A program made the position numbers and the translations under genes. Source: Hofstenia miamia (Eukaryota > Xenacoelomorpha > Acoela > Hofsteniidae). Taken from it: DNA of 47,265 bases. The notes beneath the pieces were generated by a model. It did no database searches. It was not told the DNA's origin and saw nothing but the letters and a program-made list of their open reading frames with translations. Numbering within the stretch: position 1 is the first letter of the stretch; every line of letters starts with the position of its first letter. The DNA lies in the NCBI GenBank assembly GCA_900660155.1, contig CABFPE010000483.1, positions 54,972 through 102,236 on the forward strand, written 5' to 3'. Below, in pieces: positions 1 through 10,891 of the stretch.

Positions 1-313
1 TGAGCTTTGCGGGGAGGCAGTGGAAGTGAACTAATAGGAACAGCAGGGAGACGGCAGGAAGCACTAGAACCAAAAACTGGACGAGGACGATTACGGTTAG
101 TAGATGAAGGGATGGACTGCTTAGGAGGATGCGGTAGAGCAGGAGGAGGAGCAAGCGCGGGTGTGAAACTCGGAGCAGGATAACTGGGGAGAGATGAGAC
201 AGAACGTGAGGCAGCAGCATTGTAGGAGAACATTTGGGATTGTAGTGAAGAGACATCATAGGAAAGCTTTGTGAGGGATTCAGACAAGGATGTTATGAAG
301 CCAGGGCCATCAT
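1..313 (-). pseudogene. ORF1-like LINE protein fragment, open to the left edge
   Basis: Read on the minus strand, this stretch is free of stops from about position 313 to position 1, roughly 104 codons, and continues out of the window. The first part is helical and Ser/Leu-rich (SLSESLTKL, then SLQSQMF). It is followed by a Pro/Ser/Ala-rich linker and a basic patch (NRNRPRPVFGSS). That order, a short coiled segment, a proline-rich linker and an RPRPVFG-like patch, resembles the N-terminal half of ORF1 proteins of some jockey/CR1-type LINEs, but this is from memory of the family and unverified. The open frame stops matching where the R4-type LINE begins on the other strand, so the junction lies at about 305-313. 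It could also be the proline-rich part of an unrelated host exon. Confidence 0.4.
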
Positions 314-687
314 TGGGACTTCAACATCCAGACAAGCAAGGTAATAGAAGCACGGAGACCAGACATAGTAGTAGTAGACAAAGAGAAAAGATTGAGAACA
401 GTGATAGATATAGCAGTGCCAAAGGACAGGAATTCAGAAAGCAAGAAGAAAGAGAAGATAGACAAGTACAGAGAGTTGGCAGAGGAAATAGAAAGGCTGT
501 TGAAGTTAAAGAAAGTTAAAGTAGTCCCGGTAGTTGTAGGAGCACTAAAAGCAATGAGTAAGAATCATAAGAGCTACTTTGAGGAGTTGGGAGTACCAAA
601 GTGTGGAAGAGCAGTACACAGAAGGCAGCATTGTTAAGAACAGCTAGAGTCCTGAGGAAAGCTCTCAGACTCCCTGGGAACTGGTGA
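313..687 (+). pseudogene. R4/Dong-type LINE, C-terminal restriction-like endonuclease
   Basis: This is the last ~120 codons of a LINE ORF. The motif WDFNIQ is followed by ARRPDIVVVD and, 14 residues after PD, by DIAVP. This fits the PD-(X12-14)-D pattern of the restriction-like endonuclease that sits after the reverse transcriptase in R2/R4-type LINEs. A Lys/Glu-rich helix (EKIDKYRELAEEI) and the motif KVVPVVVGALKAM follow, as is usual for this C-terminus. One frameshift near 600 is needed to reach the true end, where the other frame reads KAALLRTARVLRKAL and stops at 685-687. Upstream of WDF the match ends, so the copy is 5'-truncated. A second copy of the same family lies at 19471-20785 on the minus strand and shares nearly all residues in the overlap. 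Confidence 0.8.
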
Positions 688-750
688 GTTCCCCGAGCTG
701 AGAAGGATACCAGCATGAAGCTGTGAGAAGTAGTAATAATAATAATAACA
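688..750 (+). repeat. R4-type LINE 3' UTR and (AAT)n tail
   Basis: A short untranslated stretch follows the LINE stop codon and ends in an (AAT)n run at about 731-747. A microsatellite-like tail is the expected 3' end of this LINE type. It abuts the 3' end of the minus-strand LINE, so two LINEs meet tail to tail. Confidence 0.6.
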
Positions 751-952
751 ATAAAAGTTTTATTTCTCGTATCAATATGATAAAACGAAAGATTGCAATC
801 TAAACAGCAATAGGTAATATTCAGTTTTCATAAGCAATCAGGTAATGTAGTTGTTTTCAGATATTTACGTGCAAGCACAGTAAACGTTTTCTTTTTTCTA
901 GTAGTCCTGCAATAATAAAGTGTTACTGACATGCATGAGAAATATATGTGGG

Positions 953-2540
953 TTAATTTCTGCACATTATCCGGTGAAGAGGATGTTTATTGTTGGATAT
1001 GATGTTATTTACAGAGTTTTTGAAACAAACTATGAGGACATAATTGCATCCATGTATAATATCTTCTTCTGGTAAACGCAGTGAGGAAGAAACATTCTTA
1101 AGTGCTCTTCTCAGTTTTTGTTTTTGTGAATTATTCAGATGTCCAAACCATGCCGATGAAGCATATGCAATAACACTAAGAATATACGTTTTGAATATAT
1201 ACAAATGCGTGTTTTCATTTATAAATCTACTAACAAACATAAGTGAGTTAATAATGAAGTGTACTTTCTTCAGAATTTTTCCTATATTCTCAAATGATAA
1301 TTTGTTATCGATGATGACACCCAGATATTCGCAGCATAAAGCACATTCAATGGTGTGCCATATTTACCATATTTAGTAGTGCTTCATTTTTTAAAATATT
1401 ATTCGCAAAAATCAATTCTTTTGTTTTATTGTTGTTTAGCAAAAGATTCATATCATTGAATTGATCACAAATGAAGTTAACATTATTTTGGGCTCCTTTA
1501 AAATCTTCTTTTGCACTGTTATGCTTGATTACGGATATTAAAGCTGTGTCATCGGAGAATCTTAAAAGATACGACTTTTCAGTTGGTTTATTGCTACAAC
1601 ATTTTATGGCACTGCCACTGCAATCATTAAAAAGTTTTATGATGTTCATATAGTTAACAAAGAGAATTGGGGAGCTTGGACCACCTTGAAATATACCCAC
1701 TAATGTTTCTTTATGGTTAGATGATTTGCCATAAGAGGTAACAACACATTGTTTCCAATCACTTAGATAGGAATGCAGCCAAATACCAAATCATTTATCA
1801 TATTTACACAAATTTTCATTAATGATTGCATTAAGCTTATTTGGCAAAACTGTATTGAAGGCAGAGCTAAATTCCAAAAATAAAGTCCGAACAATCGTAG
1901 ATTCTATATCATCAAGCTGTGCGACAATATTATGGATTAGTACAATCATTGCGTCTACAGCGGACAATCCAGTTTGGTAGAGAAACTGATAGCCATCATT
2001 TCTTCGTTGAAACGTCTGGATGGGAATTGATAAGATTTGGCTCTCAAAACACCATGATGCGATACTAGTTAGACAGATTGGTCGAAAGTTGCAGTCTACC
2101 TTAGTATCTGCTTTAGGTTTCTTGATTATAGGAGTTACATTAGGTCTTTTTCATTGCAAGGGGTGACTTCCACTAGACACAATATTATTATATATAGCAG
2201 CAAATATTTCCAACAGCTCAGTGCTATAGTTCTTGAAAAGGTAGATTGTCAGGTCCCATTGCCTTAATTGGGTTTTACTGTTTAAACACTGTAGCAATAT
2301 CTGAGGTGCTGAATGCAAAAACCTGATTAGAAGAAGCTTCGTAAGGTTTAACTGCGTTACTATCCTTACTAATCATTGAGTCAAACCGAGTAAAGAACTC
2401 ATTCAAATAATTTGCTCACTGTAGGTTAATAACAAAACGATCATTCTCTAACGGATAGTAAGTTGTTTCGTCAGTTTCCACAGCTCCCTATTATTGCTAC
2501 ATATATCTCGAAAATGAGCATTACGTTTCCTAAAAACATA
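953..2540 (-). pseudogene. LINE A reverse transcriptase and C-terminal domain
   Basis: Conserved RT blocks can be read in order on the minus strand: NVTPIIKKPKADTKVDCNFRPICLTSI (2170-2070), a SAVDAMI block (about 1960), LFLEFSSAFNTVLPNKL carrying the first catalytic-block Asp as Glu (about 1890), GIFQGGPSSPILF (1690) and LRFSDDTALI (1560), the FADD box with Ala changed to Ser. After a break, 953-1240 holds the C-terminal segment with ILSVIAYASSAWFGHL, the usual thumb-like block of jockey/CR1 LINEs. Stops occur near 2150 and 1790, and frames change several times. It would copy LINE RNA at the target site in the nucleus if intact; this copy is dead. Confidence 0.8.
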
Positions 2541-3541
2541 GTCACTGATTTTTCTGATTCTCACCTGCTTTACTAGAACGAGTTTTTTCCTTGTATAACT
2601 CTGCAAGAATAATATCTTTCTTTAACCTGAACTTATCAGTTTCAATTTTCACCTTCTTTCTAGGCATGCACACGTCTATATTAAATTTAATGTATTCCGA
2701 TATTACAGTAACGAGCTCTTCGTTTGTACTACAAGCATTGCAAAATACATCCCAATCTGTTTGTTCCAGCATGCATCTTAGATAGTCACTGTTTGTATCC
2801 ACGTCATACGTTCCCATCTCCACATTGATCAAGAAATGCATGCATTAGAGTTGTAATGTAACGGCTTTATCAAAATTCCTATATGATATTGTTTCACTTT
2901 AGTGCATCCCAAAATCGGAATATATTCACAAACACTTAGATTTAGAGGGTTACTAACATACACACAATCCAAAATATTTCCTGAAGTAAATGTTGGGAAG
3001 TTAACTAAATTCGTTAGGCCAAGATTATTTAATTTGGCAATATTAGAAGTATTAACATCATCAACAACGATAACGTAACCTTTCGGATAACTGATTTTAA
3101 GTCGTTTAATCATAGATTGAAGTTGTAGTTCAGCCACTGAACGACGAGAAAGTGGCTTAATATAAACATTTATCAGAGGAGAGCATGTAATATCCCTAGG
3201 TAAGAATGCAGGTCGAGTTTGGATTGCTTGTGCTTCTAATCCGGTTGCTATATCATTAATGCTGTCTTTAATTAAAGAAGGATGAATAGTCCAATGTTTT
3301 CCTATATACATCAGAAGGCCACCGCATTATTTACCGATATTCGTTCTTGTCTATGCATGTAAAAGCTCAAGTGGAATGGCTTTATCCGTAATATCTTTAC
3401 TTAGTTTTGTTTCTTGAAGTGCTACAAAACATAGATTATTGTGGTTCTTTATAAACTCTTCAAATTGAATAAATTTTGATTTTATTCCATTTTGGGTGTA
3501 ACCCATGGGAAAAGTAAAACACGACACATCAAAGCTTTACG
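2541..3541 (-). pseudogene. LINE A apurinic-like endonuclease domain and linker
   Basis: The minus strand from 3541 downward reads the N-terminus of an APE endonuclease, including the metal-binding Glu block ALQETKLS (about 3420) and GGLLMYI (about 3310). The main open frame 2829-3311 carries SRRSVAEL, a degenerate GDFN box read here as DDVN, then a LTNLVNFPTFTSGNILDCVYVSN block corresponding to the conserved T..xN.LDxVxVS segment. The final SDH box is degraded to QYHIG. The frame 2542-2841 continues into the EN-RT linker (WDVFCN, then a helical NEELVTVISEYI). A stop or frame change separates the two pieces. The enzyme would nick target DNA to prime reverse transcription. Confidence 0.72.
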
Positions 3542-3639
3542 CTGTTACATTGCTAGTGATATACTGTGTACTATGTTCATTTAGTATGTCACAATTTTAT
3601 TGTAAAGAGTTAAGTTTCGAATTTTTAGATCTTTTCTGT

Positions 3640-4330
3640 CAATTCATTGCTGCATAAGTTAATACCTACGTTTTAAAACTTTGTTCTCTTGTTCACGTTC
3701 TTCTTTGTTTAAAAACCGATTCACAAAGACTTTTTCATCAAACGTTTTTGCCAGTGATGATTTTTATATGATCTTTCTTACATCCCATCCCATGCAGAGG
3801 TAAGTGTTACAAAGACAGATCTTGGTCTGATACTGTTATTTTGCAGCATTCTAAGTCTACGTGTGTTTTCAATTTTGCCACAGTTTTTATCTAAGTGTGT
3901 CAATAAGTTATCTACTTTCTTCTCAGTTTTATCTAGGATAGCTTGGTCCACTTATTTCAGTTAAGCCATCGATTTTTGATGGGTTTTCTTGTTTGTTTGG
4001 AAAATCTGACCGACTGTTCATAAGCCTTTGTATTTCTGTATTCAAATAAGCATACGTTTTGTCTAACTCTTTTATTCCATCAGATATATTCTTGATGTTT
4101 TCTTCTATTTTCTTTATTATCTAGGGTAGGATCAACCAAATTAGGGAGTGAACTAGGAATGTTTTTGTCTACACAGTTAGAACAGAACGTTAGAAAATGC
4201 TGACAATAATGAATTAGAGTTTCAATGCAAGATTTGTTAAAACCAGTGCAGCTTAGGTTAAGATGCATTTTAGCATTTCAGCTAAATCATGAGAACATTG
4301 ACGATTTATTAACGATAATTTCATTACATG
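3640..4330 (-). pseudogene. LINE A ORF1 remnant with PHD-like cysteine pattern
   Basis: The clearest piece is the 62-residue frame at 4080-4268. It has a Cys-rich start (SCTGFNKSCIETLIHYC, then FCSNCV). This spacing resembles the second half of a PHD finger, where ORF1 proteins of several CR1-like LINEs have WFHxxCxG...WFCxxC. Upstream codons contain another Cys-rich stretch but are interrupted by stops at about 4280-4290. The rest, down to 3640, is broken and low in recognisable motifs. Assignment rests mainly on position directly 5' of the endonuclease, plus the cysteine pattern. Confidence 0.4.
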
Positions 4331-4850
4331 CATAACAATATTACTTGTTTTCCATAACCGACCGCTCACAGCAAAATGTTTAACTTTTATAGTTTAACGA
4401 TTATTATGATATATTTTCAAAATTTCAATACTTAAAAAGTTACAAACAACTTAGGTGGGAATGTTTTTTTCTTTCAAATTCCTCTGTCTATGTCTGGATA
4501 TCGCGATTTTAGTATTATTACTTACCTTAATGCATTTCAACATAATGTATTCGAACTTACCTCTGGGGCAGTGGCGTAACCCCGACAAGGGCATTTGAGC
4601 TGGCAAGTAGTTTTCAAAAAATTGCAAAAATGGACGTGGTCATTTCGTCCACACGGACTACCTCAATAATTTCTGAAAAGTAGGAGCACACACAACTAAG
4701 ACAATCCATGTTCATGAGCTTTTGCCTACTTTGATTTTCTTGATAATCATTACAGGTGTCACTGAGCTCATTCAAGTTTACGCATGTACCTGCTACTGCT
4801 TCTATTTTTTTATCAAGAAGATCTTTATCAAAACTCCTCATGGAATATCT
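4331..4850. other. Possible hAT-like terminus and short minus ORF
   Basis: At 4569 the sequence CAGTGGCGTAACCCCGAC resembles the CAGxGGCG start of hAT-type inverted repeats. No opposite end (…CGCCACTG) was found nearby. A 75-residue minus frame at 4614-4841 has no motif I recognise. It may be internal sequence of the same truncated element. Confidence 0.25.
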
Positions 4851-6837
4851 AGTACTATAATTTTATATTAAGCCTTGAAGATGAAGACTGGATTTTAAGT
4901 AGCACCTATTTTTGTTATATTTTAAAAATGCTTTATTAATTATTTTTTCCTAATATATGCCGTTATTAGTTACAAAAAGTGACACTGTTCCATGTTTGAA
5001 TGGCCCTGGCATTGACGATACCCTTGCTATGCACCTGCTTTGGGATAATTTGGCCTTGAATTCGGAAATCAATAGACAAAAATAGCCGTAGTCGAAGGTA
5101 GACAACATAAAACTGTTTATTCGTATGCTATCAACAACCTAAAATATTTGTTAGCAACTAATCACTCGTACACTCAGATGGTATCTTAAACAACGGAAAC
5201 TATACGTATTTGAAGCAATAAATAAATAACATTGCACTGTTGTACACATACTAAATATAAACTAATACACTGTTACAATAGCCTTTATGCTAATTTATAT
5301 TTCTATTAAATGTCTATTGTAGAAAGGAGTGTTGTAATGAATTGGGAAGTAAAAAATGCAGCCATATGAAAATGCTAAACTAGGCTTTTTAGACCTGTTT
5401 TAAAGGCATTGTAAATGATTTAAGATACATGTAGATAGTTTTATATTTACTTTTTATTGCTGTTCAATTCAATTATTTTATTAGTTAGCTTATTGTTAGG
5501 GAATTTTTTGAATAATTATTTATCGTTAGCTCAGCTCTAATATTAATGTTAACTTTTGGCAACTGCAATGCAGTTACTATTTGCGTAATAATATACCAAT
5601 TGTAGCAAAAATGACTTCGTCCAATTACACTATTTCTAAATATTTGATTATTTAATCATTTCTAAAACGATTTGAGATTTGAAAATATTAATATATTGCC
5701 TTATGCTTAGACACATTGATTACTGTTTGTAAATTTTTTTTGGCCTTTGGAAGACGATGTAATCCATGGGTTTTCCTCCTGCCTAATACCTATTTTTCAA
5801 TTCTCTAAATATCTTTGGGGACTCGCAATAGCGTAAATCGTTTACGGTTAGGATATACGCATTGTGAGGTCAATTATGGCCAATTAATACCTTACCCCTA
5901 AATCTTTAAGTGAAGTCTTTACATTCGTTAATATTCTTTTACGGGTAATGCGAATCCAAACTCAAATATGAAGCTAGACTCGCCAAAAATAGTTGTACTT
6001 GAACTATTGGATGTGAACTTCCAACTATAATGAGGAGCCTTGAAGTAATTGTTGGAACTAGGTGTTATTTTACGAATCAGCTAATGGTAATTATTCATAT
6101 TTTTCAATTCCATGGTTGTCCAGATTTCATACTTCTCCCATACCGCGAAAGCTTATATATCATGCAGTGGCGGAATTAATTCCTTCAAAATTATATGATA
6201 TAAAAACATTTCTGGAAACAAAATTAATTCAAAATGTGCATTATTATAATTTGATTTCAAGGAAAATAATGCACTCCGTTCAAAAATCTCTACCAATCTC
6301 ATAAATGCACATGCATGAAGTAGAGCAAAAGCAGCTACATCTCATACAGGCATATGTGAGTGAGTATCAGGCTGTGATTACTAATCAGTTGTTTTACCTA
6401 AAAACCTTTGCTTGAGCATGATTTATTGATATTAGTAGCATGTGACATTAGTGTTCTTGTTATCACATGGTTTAATTAGTACAGACTAGTCTTAATTTAC
6501 ACAGGTGATTATTTTAAATAATATTTGTACTTCACATTTGGTTAATTTTTTAAATACCGAACATGTCACCTAAGTAAATATATCCAAAAATAAATTTACT
6601 ATTTCAATTTCTATTTGTGACATTCGGACATTTATAAAGCAATTTTAACCTCGTACAAGGTCCAAGATATACGGGTTATAAAGATACTATTCAAAACAAA
6701 AAAATTAATGTAATTTTCCAACTATTCGTGCCGATAAATCACATTAAGTAACAAAGCTTGTTTATTAAGAGCAGACCAATTGAATTTATGCTTAGAAAAT
6801 ATATTTTATGTAATAATTTAAAATAAACTTGCTAACA
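4851..6837. other. Unassigned AT-rich DNA
   Basis: About 2 kb without a recognisable gene, repeat or RNA. An 80-residue plus frame at 6062-6304 shows no motif and has the amino-acid make-up expected of random AT-rich sequence. Confidence 0.5.
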
Positions 6838-6901
6838 ATTTTAACCCTTAAATGCATGGCATGCATTATTGCACTGACTGGTGGTCAGTGCCAACTGGCT
6901 T
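6838..6901. repeat. Possible piggyBac-like terminus with two palindromes
   Basis: TTAACCCTTAAATGC begins near 6840 and is followed by the perfect palindrome AATGCATG-G-CATGCATT and then by GCACTGAC-TGGTG-GTCAGTGC. TTAA followed by CCYT and subterminal palindromes is a layout of piggyBac-type ends. A matching opposite end ending in AGGGTTAA was not found at a sensible distance, so this is at best a truncated copy. Confidence 0.3.
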
Positions 6902-7983
6902 GCATCTCTGCTTCTGCTAGTGAATGTTTGCAATCTGCAGTTTGAATATGCCTAAAATGATTGATTTAAATATGCCGCTAGACAAGCTATAAATTTTTAT
7001 GAATTGCCTTCATTCTTAATGTAATTTTCATGCAAAGTCAAATAAAGCAAGATAGTTTACAGTATACGAAATTGTTCTATATCATTCAACAAGTTCATCT
7101 AGTAGTTGCAATGTTTTAAATTCCTACAAAGCATTTTCTGTCAGCATAAATTGTAAATTTAAATTTTGCTGGCAATATATACATTTTCAAATTGATCCGT
7201 TAGATGGCTACAACATTTACAAAAACGATGTTCTCAATTTCTCCATATGCGCCACAGAAGAAGAAGCAGTACTATAGTTAACAAAGCAAATAGAATTCGC
7301 AGAGATCACCTGGGAAGAGGAAAAATCGGAAACACTTATCAAGAAAGCAGATACACTAGTACATGGAGAAAGAGCAACTCTAAAATTAATGCAAGCTGAG
7401 GGAGGCATGTAGCATAATCCTATTAAACCGATAACTTCGTAACAAAGAAAAAGAAAAAACAATGTAAAACTCTAATCAGAAACTCAGATCAATTTATTAG
7501 AATTAGCACTCAATGATTTTGCCAAATTGTAAAAGCAATTATCGGTCGCAATTAATTTGACAAAACGCATGTGGCCATTACGCTCCGCATTAATTTTAGC
7601 TAGCCAAGTGGTTCACCCAGGACTTAATTACGTAGACATAAGAAATCAATTTGCGACTGGTACTTGTTTAATTGGTAAATGATTAATGAAATTTTATATA
7701 AATAGAAACGAAGTGCTGTAAAAATGATGGAAATTTATTCTTTAGTCGTTTATCTTTGCTTTGTGGTTTGATTAATTATATTTAAATGCGCAGCTAAGCA
7801 TTCGTTGTGTGTAACGATCGAGGGCTGATTGTGAGGGATTGTTACTAGATGTCAGCCTCGATAATTGCATGCAGATAAGTTATGGCTAGGAATAGGAATG
7901 TTTTTCTCATGCTTAGCTAGCTACCACTCGTTCATATTACATGTAGTAACAAGTACGCGAAAGGCTGATAGCCAACATAGGTA
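6902..7983. other. Unassigned region with a 38-codon protein-like stretch
   Basis: No gene is recognised. The plus strand at about 7279-7410 reads a Glu/Lys-rich helical peptide (ITWEEEKSETLIKKAD, ending QAEGGM and a stop). It looks protein-like but is too short to assign. It could be a degraded transposon piece or chance. Confidence 0.3.
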
Positions 7984-7985
7984 TA

Positions 7986-8009
7986 GTTAGCTGCAAAAAA
8001 AATGAGACT
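7986..8009 (+). repeat. Left terminal inverted repeat of the Tc1 element
   Basis: It starts with GTTAGCTGCA and an A8 run, then ATGAGACT. It pairs with 9246-9270 in inverted orientation. Confidence 0.85.
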
Positions 8010-8103
8010 AGAAAAAAGGCATATTACTTTTGAACTACTGAACGTAACAACTCAAGAAAGGTAAGATTTTAAAGATACATTAAAGGACTATAAGTAAAAA
8101 GCA

Positions 8104-9040
8104 TCAAAGTCTAATTTGTTTTCCTCCTGTAGAAATAACTTCATTCAAACGAACTGAAACTGATTTCATTAAATTGGACTTCATTTCAGATGTCAAAATG
8201 TGTTGACTTTCTTGGATTTTTTCTTTTAAATCGGATATATTTTTCGGATTTTTCTTCTCAACGTCATTTTTCAATATCTGCCACACGTTTTCGATTGGAG
8301 AAAGATCAGCAGAACTTGGTGGCCATTGCAAAAACTGGATATTATTTTCAGAAAACCAATTTTTTGTCTTTGCTGACGTGTGCGGGGTTGCTCCGTCCTG
8401 TTGGAGTATCCATCCATCATCATATAAAGCATCAGCATAAGGCATAAATTCAGCTATAATTTGGCAATATCTTTGACTGTCGATTGTGGCTTTTCCGTCT
8501 AAAATTTTCAAATAAAACCCACGATAGGAAAGTGCTCCCCAAACCATAATTTTTTGGTCCAACTTTGCAACCGCTTTTGTTGGTCTTGGACATTTCTTTG
8601 ACGACCACACTTGTACTTTGTTTGTGTGCAGTTGAAATACGCATCAGTTATCCAAACATCTTCAAAAGTGTAGTCTTTCCAATCTTTCACGAAATTTAAT
8701 CTTTTTTCTTGATGTTCTTTTGTAATCAGAAGTCGATTTTTTGTGCTAATTTTTGTAACTCCATCTTTTTCAGTGTTCTCTAAACTGTGGTTTCATGCAC
8801 AGAGATGTCGGCTTCAGTTTGAAGTCCGTTTGCAATTTTATTCCCAGAAATATAGGGATTTTTGAGAGCAATTGCGACTGTTTTCTGAATGAATTTTCCA
8901 ATAATTTTTCGAGGGCGTCCACTTCCTTTTCTTCTTTTGAGAGATTCTCTTTGTCGAATTTTTTTCAGCTTTCGAAAATAAGTTGATCGAGAAATTTGCG
9001 ATGTCGCAAAGGCGTTTTCAAGCTGTTTCAACGTTTCCAT
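8104..9040 (-). pseudogene. Tc1-type transposase, DD34E, three lesions
   Basis: A DDE transposase that would excise and integrate the surrounding element. The preferred start is the METLKQLENAF methionine at about 9040. The N-terminal part has a paired-type helix-turn-helix (ISRSTYFRKLKK, then GSGRPRK, a GRPR-like linker motif). The first catalytic Asp lies in VWITDAYFN, the second in ILQQDGATPHTS and the Glu in LSPIENVWQ. Exactly 34 residues separate the second Asp and the Glu, so it is DD34E. The C-terminus reaches a normal stop at 8104. Lesions: an in-frame stop at about 8777 (ETTV-stop-RTLKKM), a frameshift near 8735 in an A-rich run and a one-base loss near 8610 between TQTKYK and VWSSKK. 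All catalytic residues are still present. Confidence 0.88.
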
Positions 9041-9245
9041 TCCGAAGAAATCAAGTAGAAACTTTGCAAAGCAAAACAATTTGTTTGGTAAGTATTTTCA
9101 AATAATTACGAAGTACCAGTTTAATTAATTAACTTTTTTGTTTGACCATTTTAAAGTTCACAAAATTCTCGTTGTCTTTTATTTTTATAGTTTTCCTCTA
9201 AAACGTCTCAATACGTTTCCACAAAGCGTTAAAAAATAGGTGTTC

Positions 9246-9270
9246 AGTCTCATTTTTTTTTGCAGCCAAC
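9246..9270 (-). repeat. Right terminal inverted repeat of the Tc1 element
   Basis: Reads AGTCTCA, a T9 run and GCAGCCAAC, the complement of the left repeat with one substitution and one extra base in the homopolymer. Confidence 0.85.
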
Positions 9271-9299
9271 TATATATATATATGTATATATATATATAT
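9271..9299. repeat. (TA)n microsatellite
   Basis: A TA-repeat run immediately beside the Tc1 right end, interrupted once by a G. Confidence 0.8.
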
Positions 9300-10257
9300 T
9301 CTCCTACGTGATAGTAAAACAGTTTTTAAAGTTATAGGTAATCGATATACAAAATTATTGATCTCCAAGGTTGCCTTACTCCCTCTTACACAATTAAAGT
9401 CTTAGTAGTAGCGTAGTATTTTTGGTTAAGCAATCTAATGTTACCTAACTTTGGCTTAGCATAAATAGGGTAGTAATCCCCACTTCTATTAGTTAAATGA
9501 TAGTTATATATTTCCAATGATGAGAAACACTCCCATTTGCAAAGATATATCTGTTGATGTTGTTAATTTATATTTATTTATATATATAAATCAGAAAAAT
9601 AAAAATTCCTAATAATTTTTCTAATTGTTTAAATTGATATTTTTGCTCTCGAAATTTGTAAATTTGGTAAGAGTACTGATTCAATTAGTGTTTTGTAACT
9701 CAAGTGTTGTTATTCGAGAAGTATTGCTTGTGGAAAGTAGACATTATTAATAAATGCTTAAAGTTCATCCCTTTAGTAATGCAACGCTTTCATTTTAATA
9801 ACACTTAAAATGAAGTGCTTTGCTAATCAACTGTGATTAATAAGAACTTCTTCCACAGCACTACAACGTTTCAATTTATGAATTTCAATTTATATCAGTT
9901 TCTTCATAAATTATCTGATAATTTAGGATTTGGTCTTATGAAAGCGAGGGAGAAAAGGATCTTATACTCTAAGAACAAGGTAATATATATATATAATACC
10001 TAAGCGATAATTATACAACACTTAATAGCAATCCAATACATATGCAGTTCCAAATCAATCTATTTAAGAAAAAACTTTAAATATTCTCGCACTAAATTCT
10101 GTAGATGTAGATGTAAATTTATATTGTTTTTCCAATTCAGCCTCTAGAACAATAGTATTTTCTTATATGTTTTTATGAAGAACCTAAGAAAAGTGCATTT
10201 CAATATCACATAATTTGTTTTTAAAACGCTTGATAAAATTTCACGTGGGAAATTTAA
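9300..10257. other. Unassigned AT-rich DNA upstream of the membrane-protein exon
   Basis: No gene or repeat is recognised. A good acceptor-like site (pyrimidines then CAG) occurs at about 10121-10139, but the following frames close within a few codons. Confidence 0.5.
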
Positions 10258-10891
10258 AAGGTTAACCAAGAAATGCATTTGAAAAAATATGCTGAGATCT
10301 CATTCGAGCACTATCTAGATGCACGCTCAGTGTTGCAGTTTAGTATAGAATTTCAACTTATTTCAGAAATGATGCGAATACATCCAAAGACTTTCGTCAG
10401 TGTACCTGATACTCAACAATTCTTAAAAAAGCTTGCTTGCAAAGAATACAAAGTCTGCAAATTTAAACATTGCATGAAAAGACTAATTAAGACACGATTT
10501 TTCTTACCAGCAATTGTTATTCGTTATTGCTCATTTGTACACCACAAAAGTATCTGCACGAGCCATGGAAGCTCATGCCTGAGTCCATGTAAATTTGCAC
10601 AGTGCTCTGATTGCCGTACTGAGCGGCCAACATTTCTATCAGGTAGCTCCGCGCAGTTTTTGACGTATTATGCCTGCAAATGTGCAAAAGGTGAAGTTTG
10701 GAGCGTCCAGCAGTTAAAATGTGTAGAAAGACGTCTAGCCTTAAGTTTTACAAACGAAAGCATATGGTATAACATTTTATATGGGCTTAGATATGCATTT
10801 GTTTGGATACTCGTGGCAATCTGTTTATGTTGCATTTGTATAATTGCAATTCAAGTGAGATTCAGAATACGAAAAGTGATTCATACAAAAC
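10258..10891 (+). CDS. Cys-rich type I membrane protein, exon with transmembrane segment
   Basis: The frame is open from 10258 (first ATG 10273) through a donor-like site at 10892 (AAAAC|GTAAGT); without splicing it stops at 10897-10899. From the ATG, residues 56-150 hold twelve cysteines with spacing C5C4C18C8C6C3C4C2C20C1C12C, followed by a hydrophobic segment at about 172-195 and a basic RFRIRK stretch. The expected topology is therefore a disulphide-bonded ectodomain outside and a C-terminal tail inside. There is no signal peptide at the start, so earlier exons probably exist. Acceptor-like sites in the same phase (phase 1) lie at 10366/10367 (ACTTATTTCAG) and 10510/10511 (TTTTTCTTACCAG). 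Using the first keeps all twelve cysteines. I do not recognise the family; the last four cysteines resemble an EGF or EB-type module only loosely. Confidence 0.6.

Larger units (their letters stand above)
751..4330 (-). mobile_element. Decayed jockey/CR1-type LINE (LINE A)
   Basis: Reading leftward from about 4330 the minus strand gives a PHD-like ORF1 remnant, an APE-type endonuclease, a linker, a reverse transcriptase and a C-terminal domain in the canonical order. These are scattered over three frames with many stops. The length (~3.6 kb) suggests the copy is near full length with little internal deletion. The RT reads LFLEFSSAFNTV and GIFQGGPSSP, close to the LFxDFSSAFNT and GxxQGxPxSP motifs of CR1/Rex-type elements. 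The 3' end lies somewhere in 740-900; no clear tail is visible in the complement beyond the TTATT-type run shared with the neighbouring LINE. Confidence 0.8.
7986..9270 (-). mobile_element. Full-length Tc1-type DNA transposon
   Basis: The element is 1285 bp and is flanked by TA dinucleotides at 7984-7985 and 9271-9272, as expected for Tc1/mariner insertion. The ends form inverted repeats of about 24 bp: GTTAGCTGCAAAAAAAATGA at the left, and at the right the complement of GTTGGCTGCAAAAAAAAATG; they differ by one substitution and one A in the homopolymer. A single transposase pseudogene fills the inside on the minus strand. The close match of the two ends and the small number of coding lesions suggest a fairly recent insertion. 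Confidence 0.9.

Noticed and set aside
271..519. 82-residue plus frame overlapping the R4-type LINE end
   Set aside because: It is the wrong frame of the real endonuclease coding sequence.
1044..1376. 110-residue plus frame
   Set aside because: Shadow of the minus-strand LINE A reverse transcriptase C-terminus.
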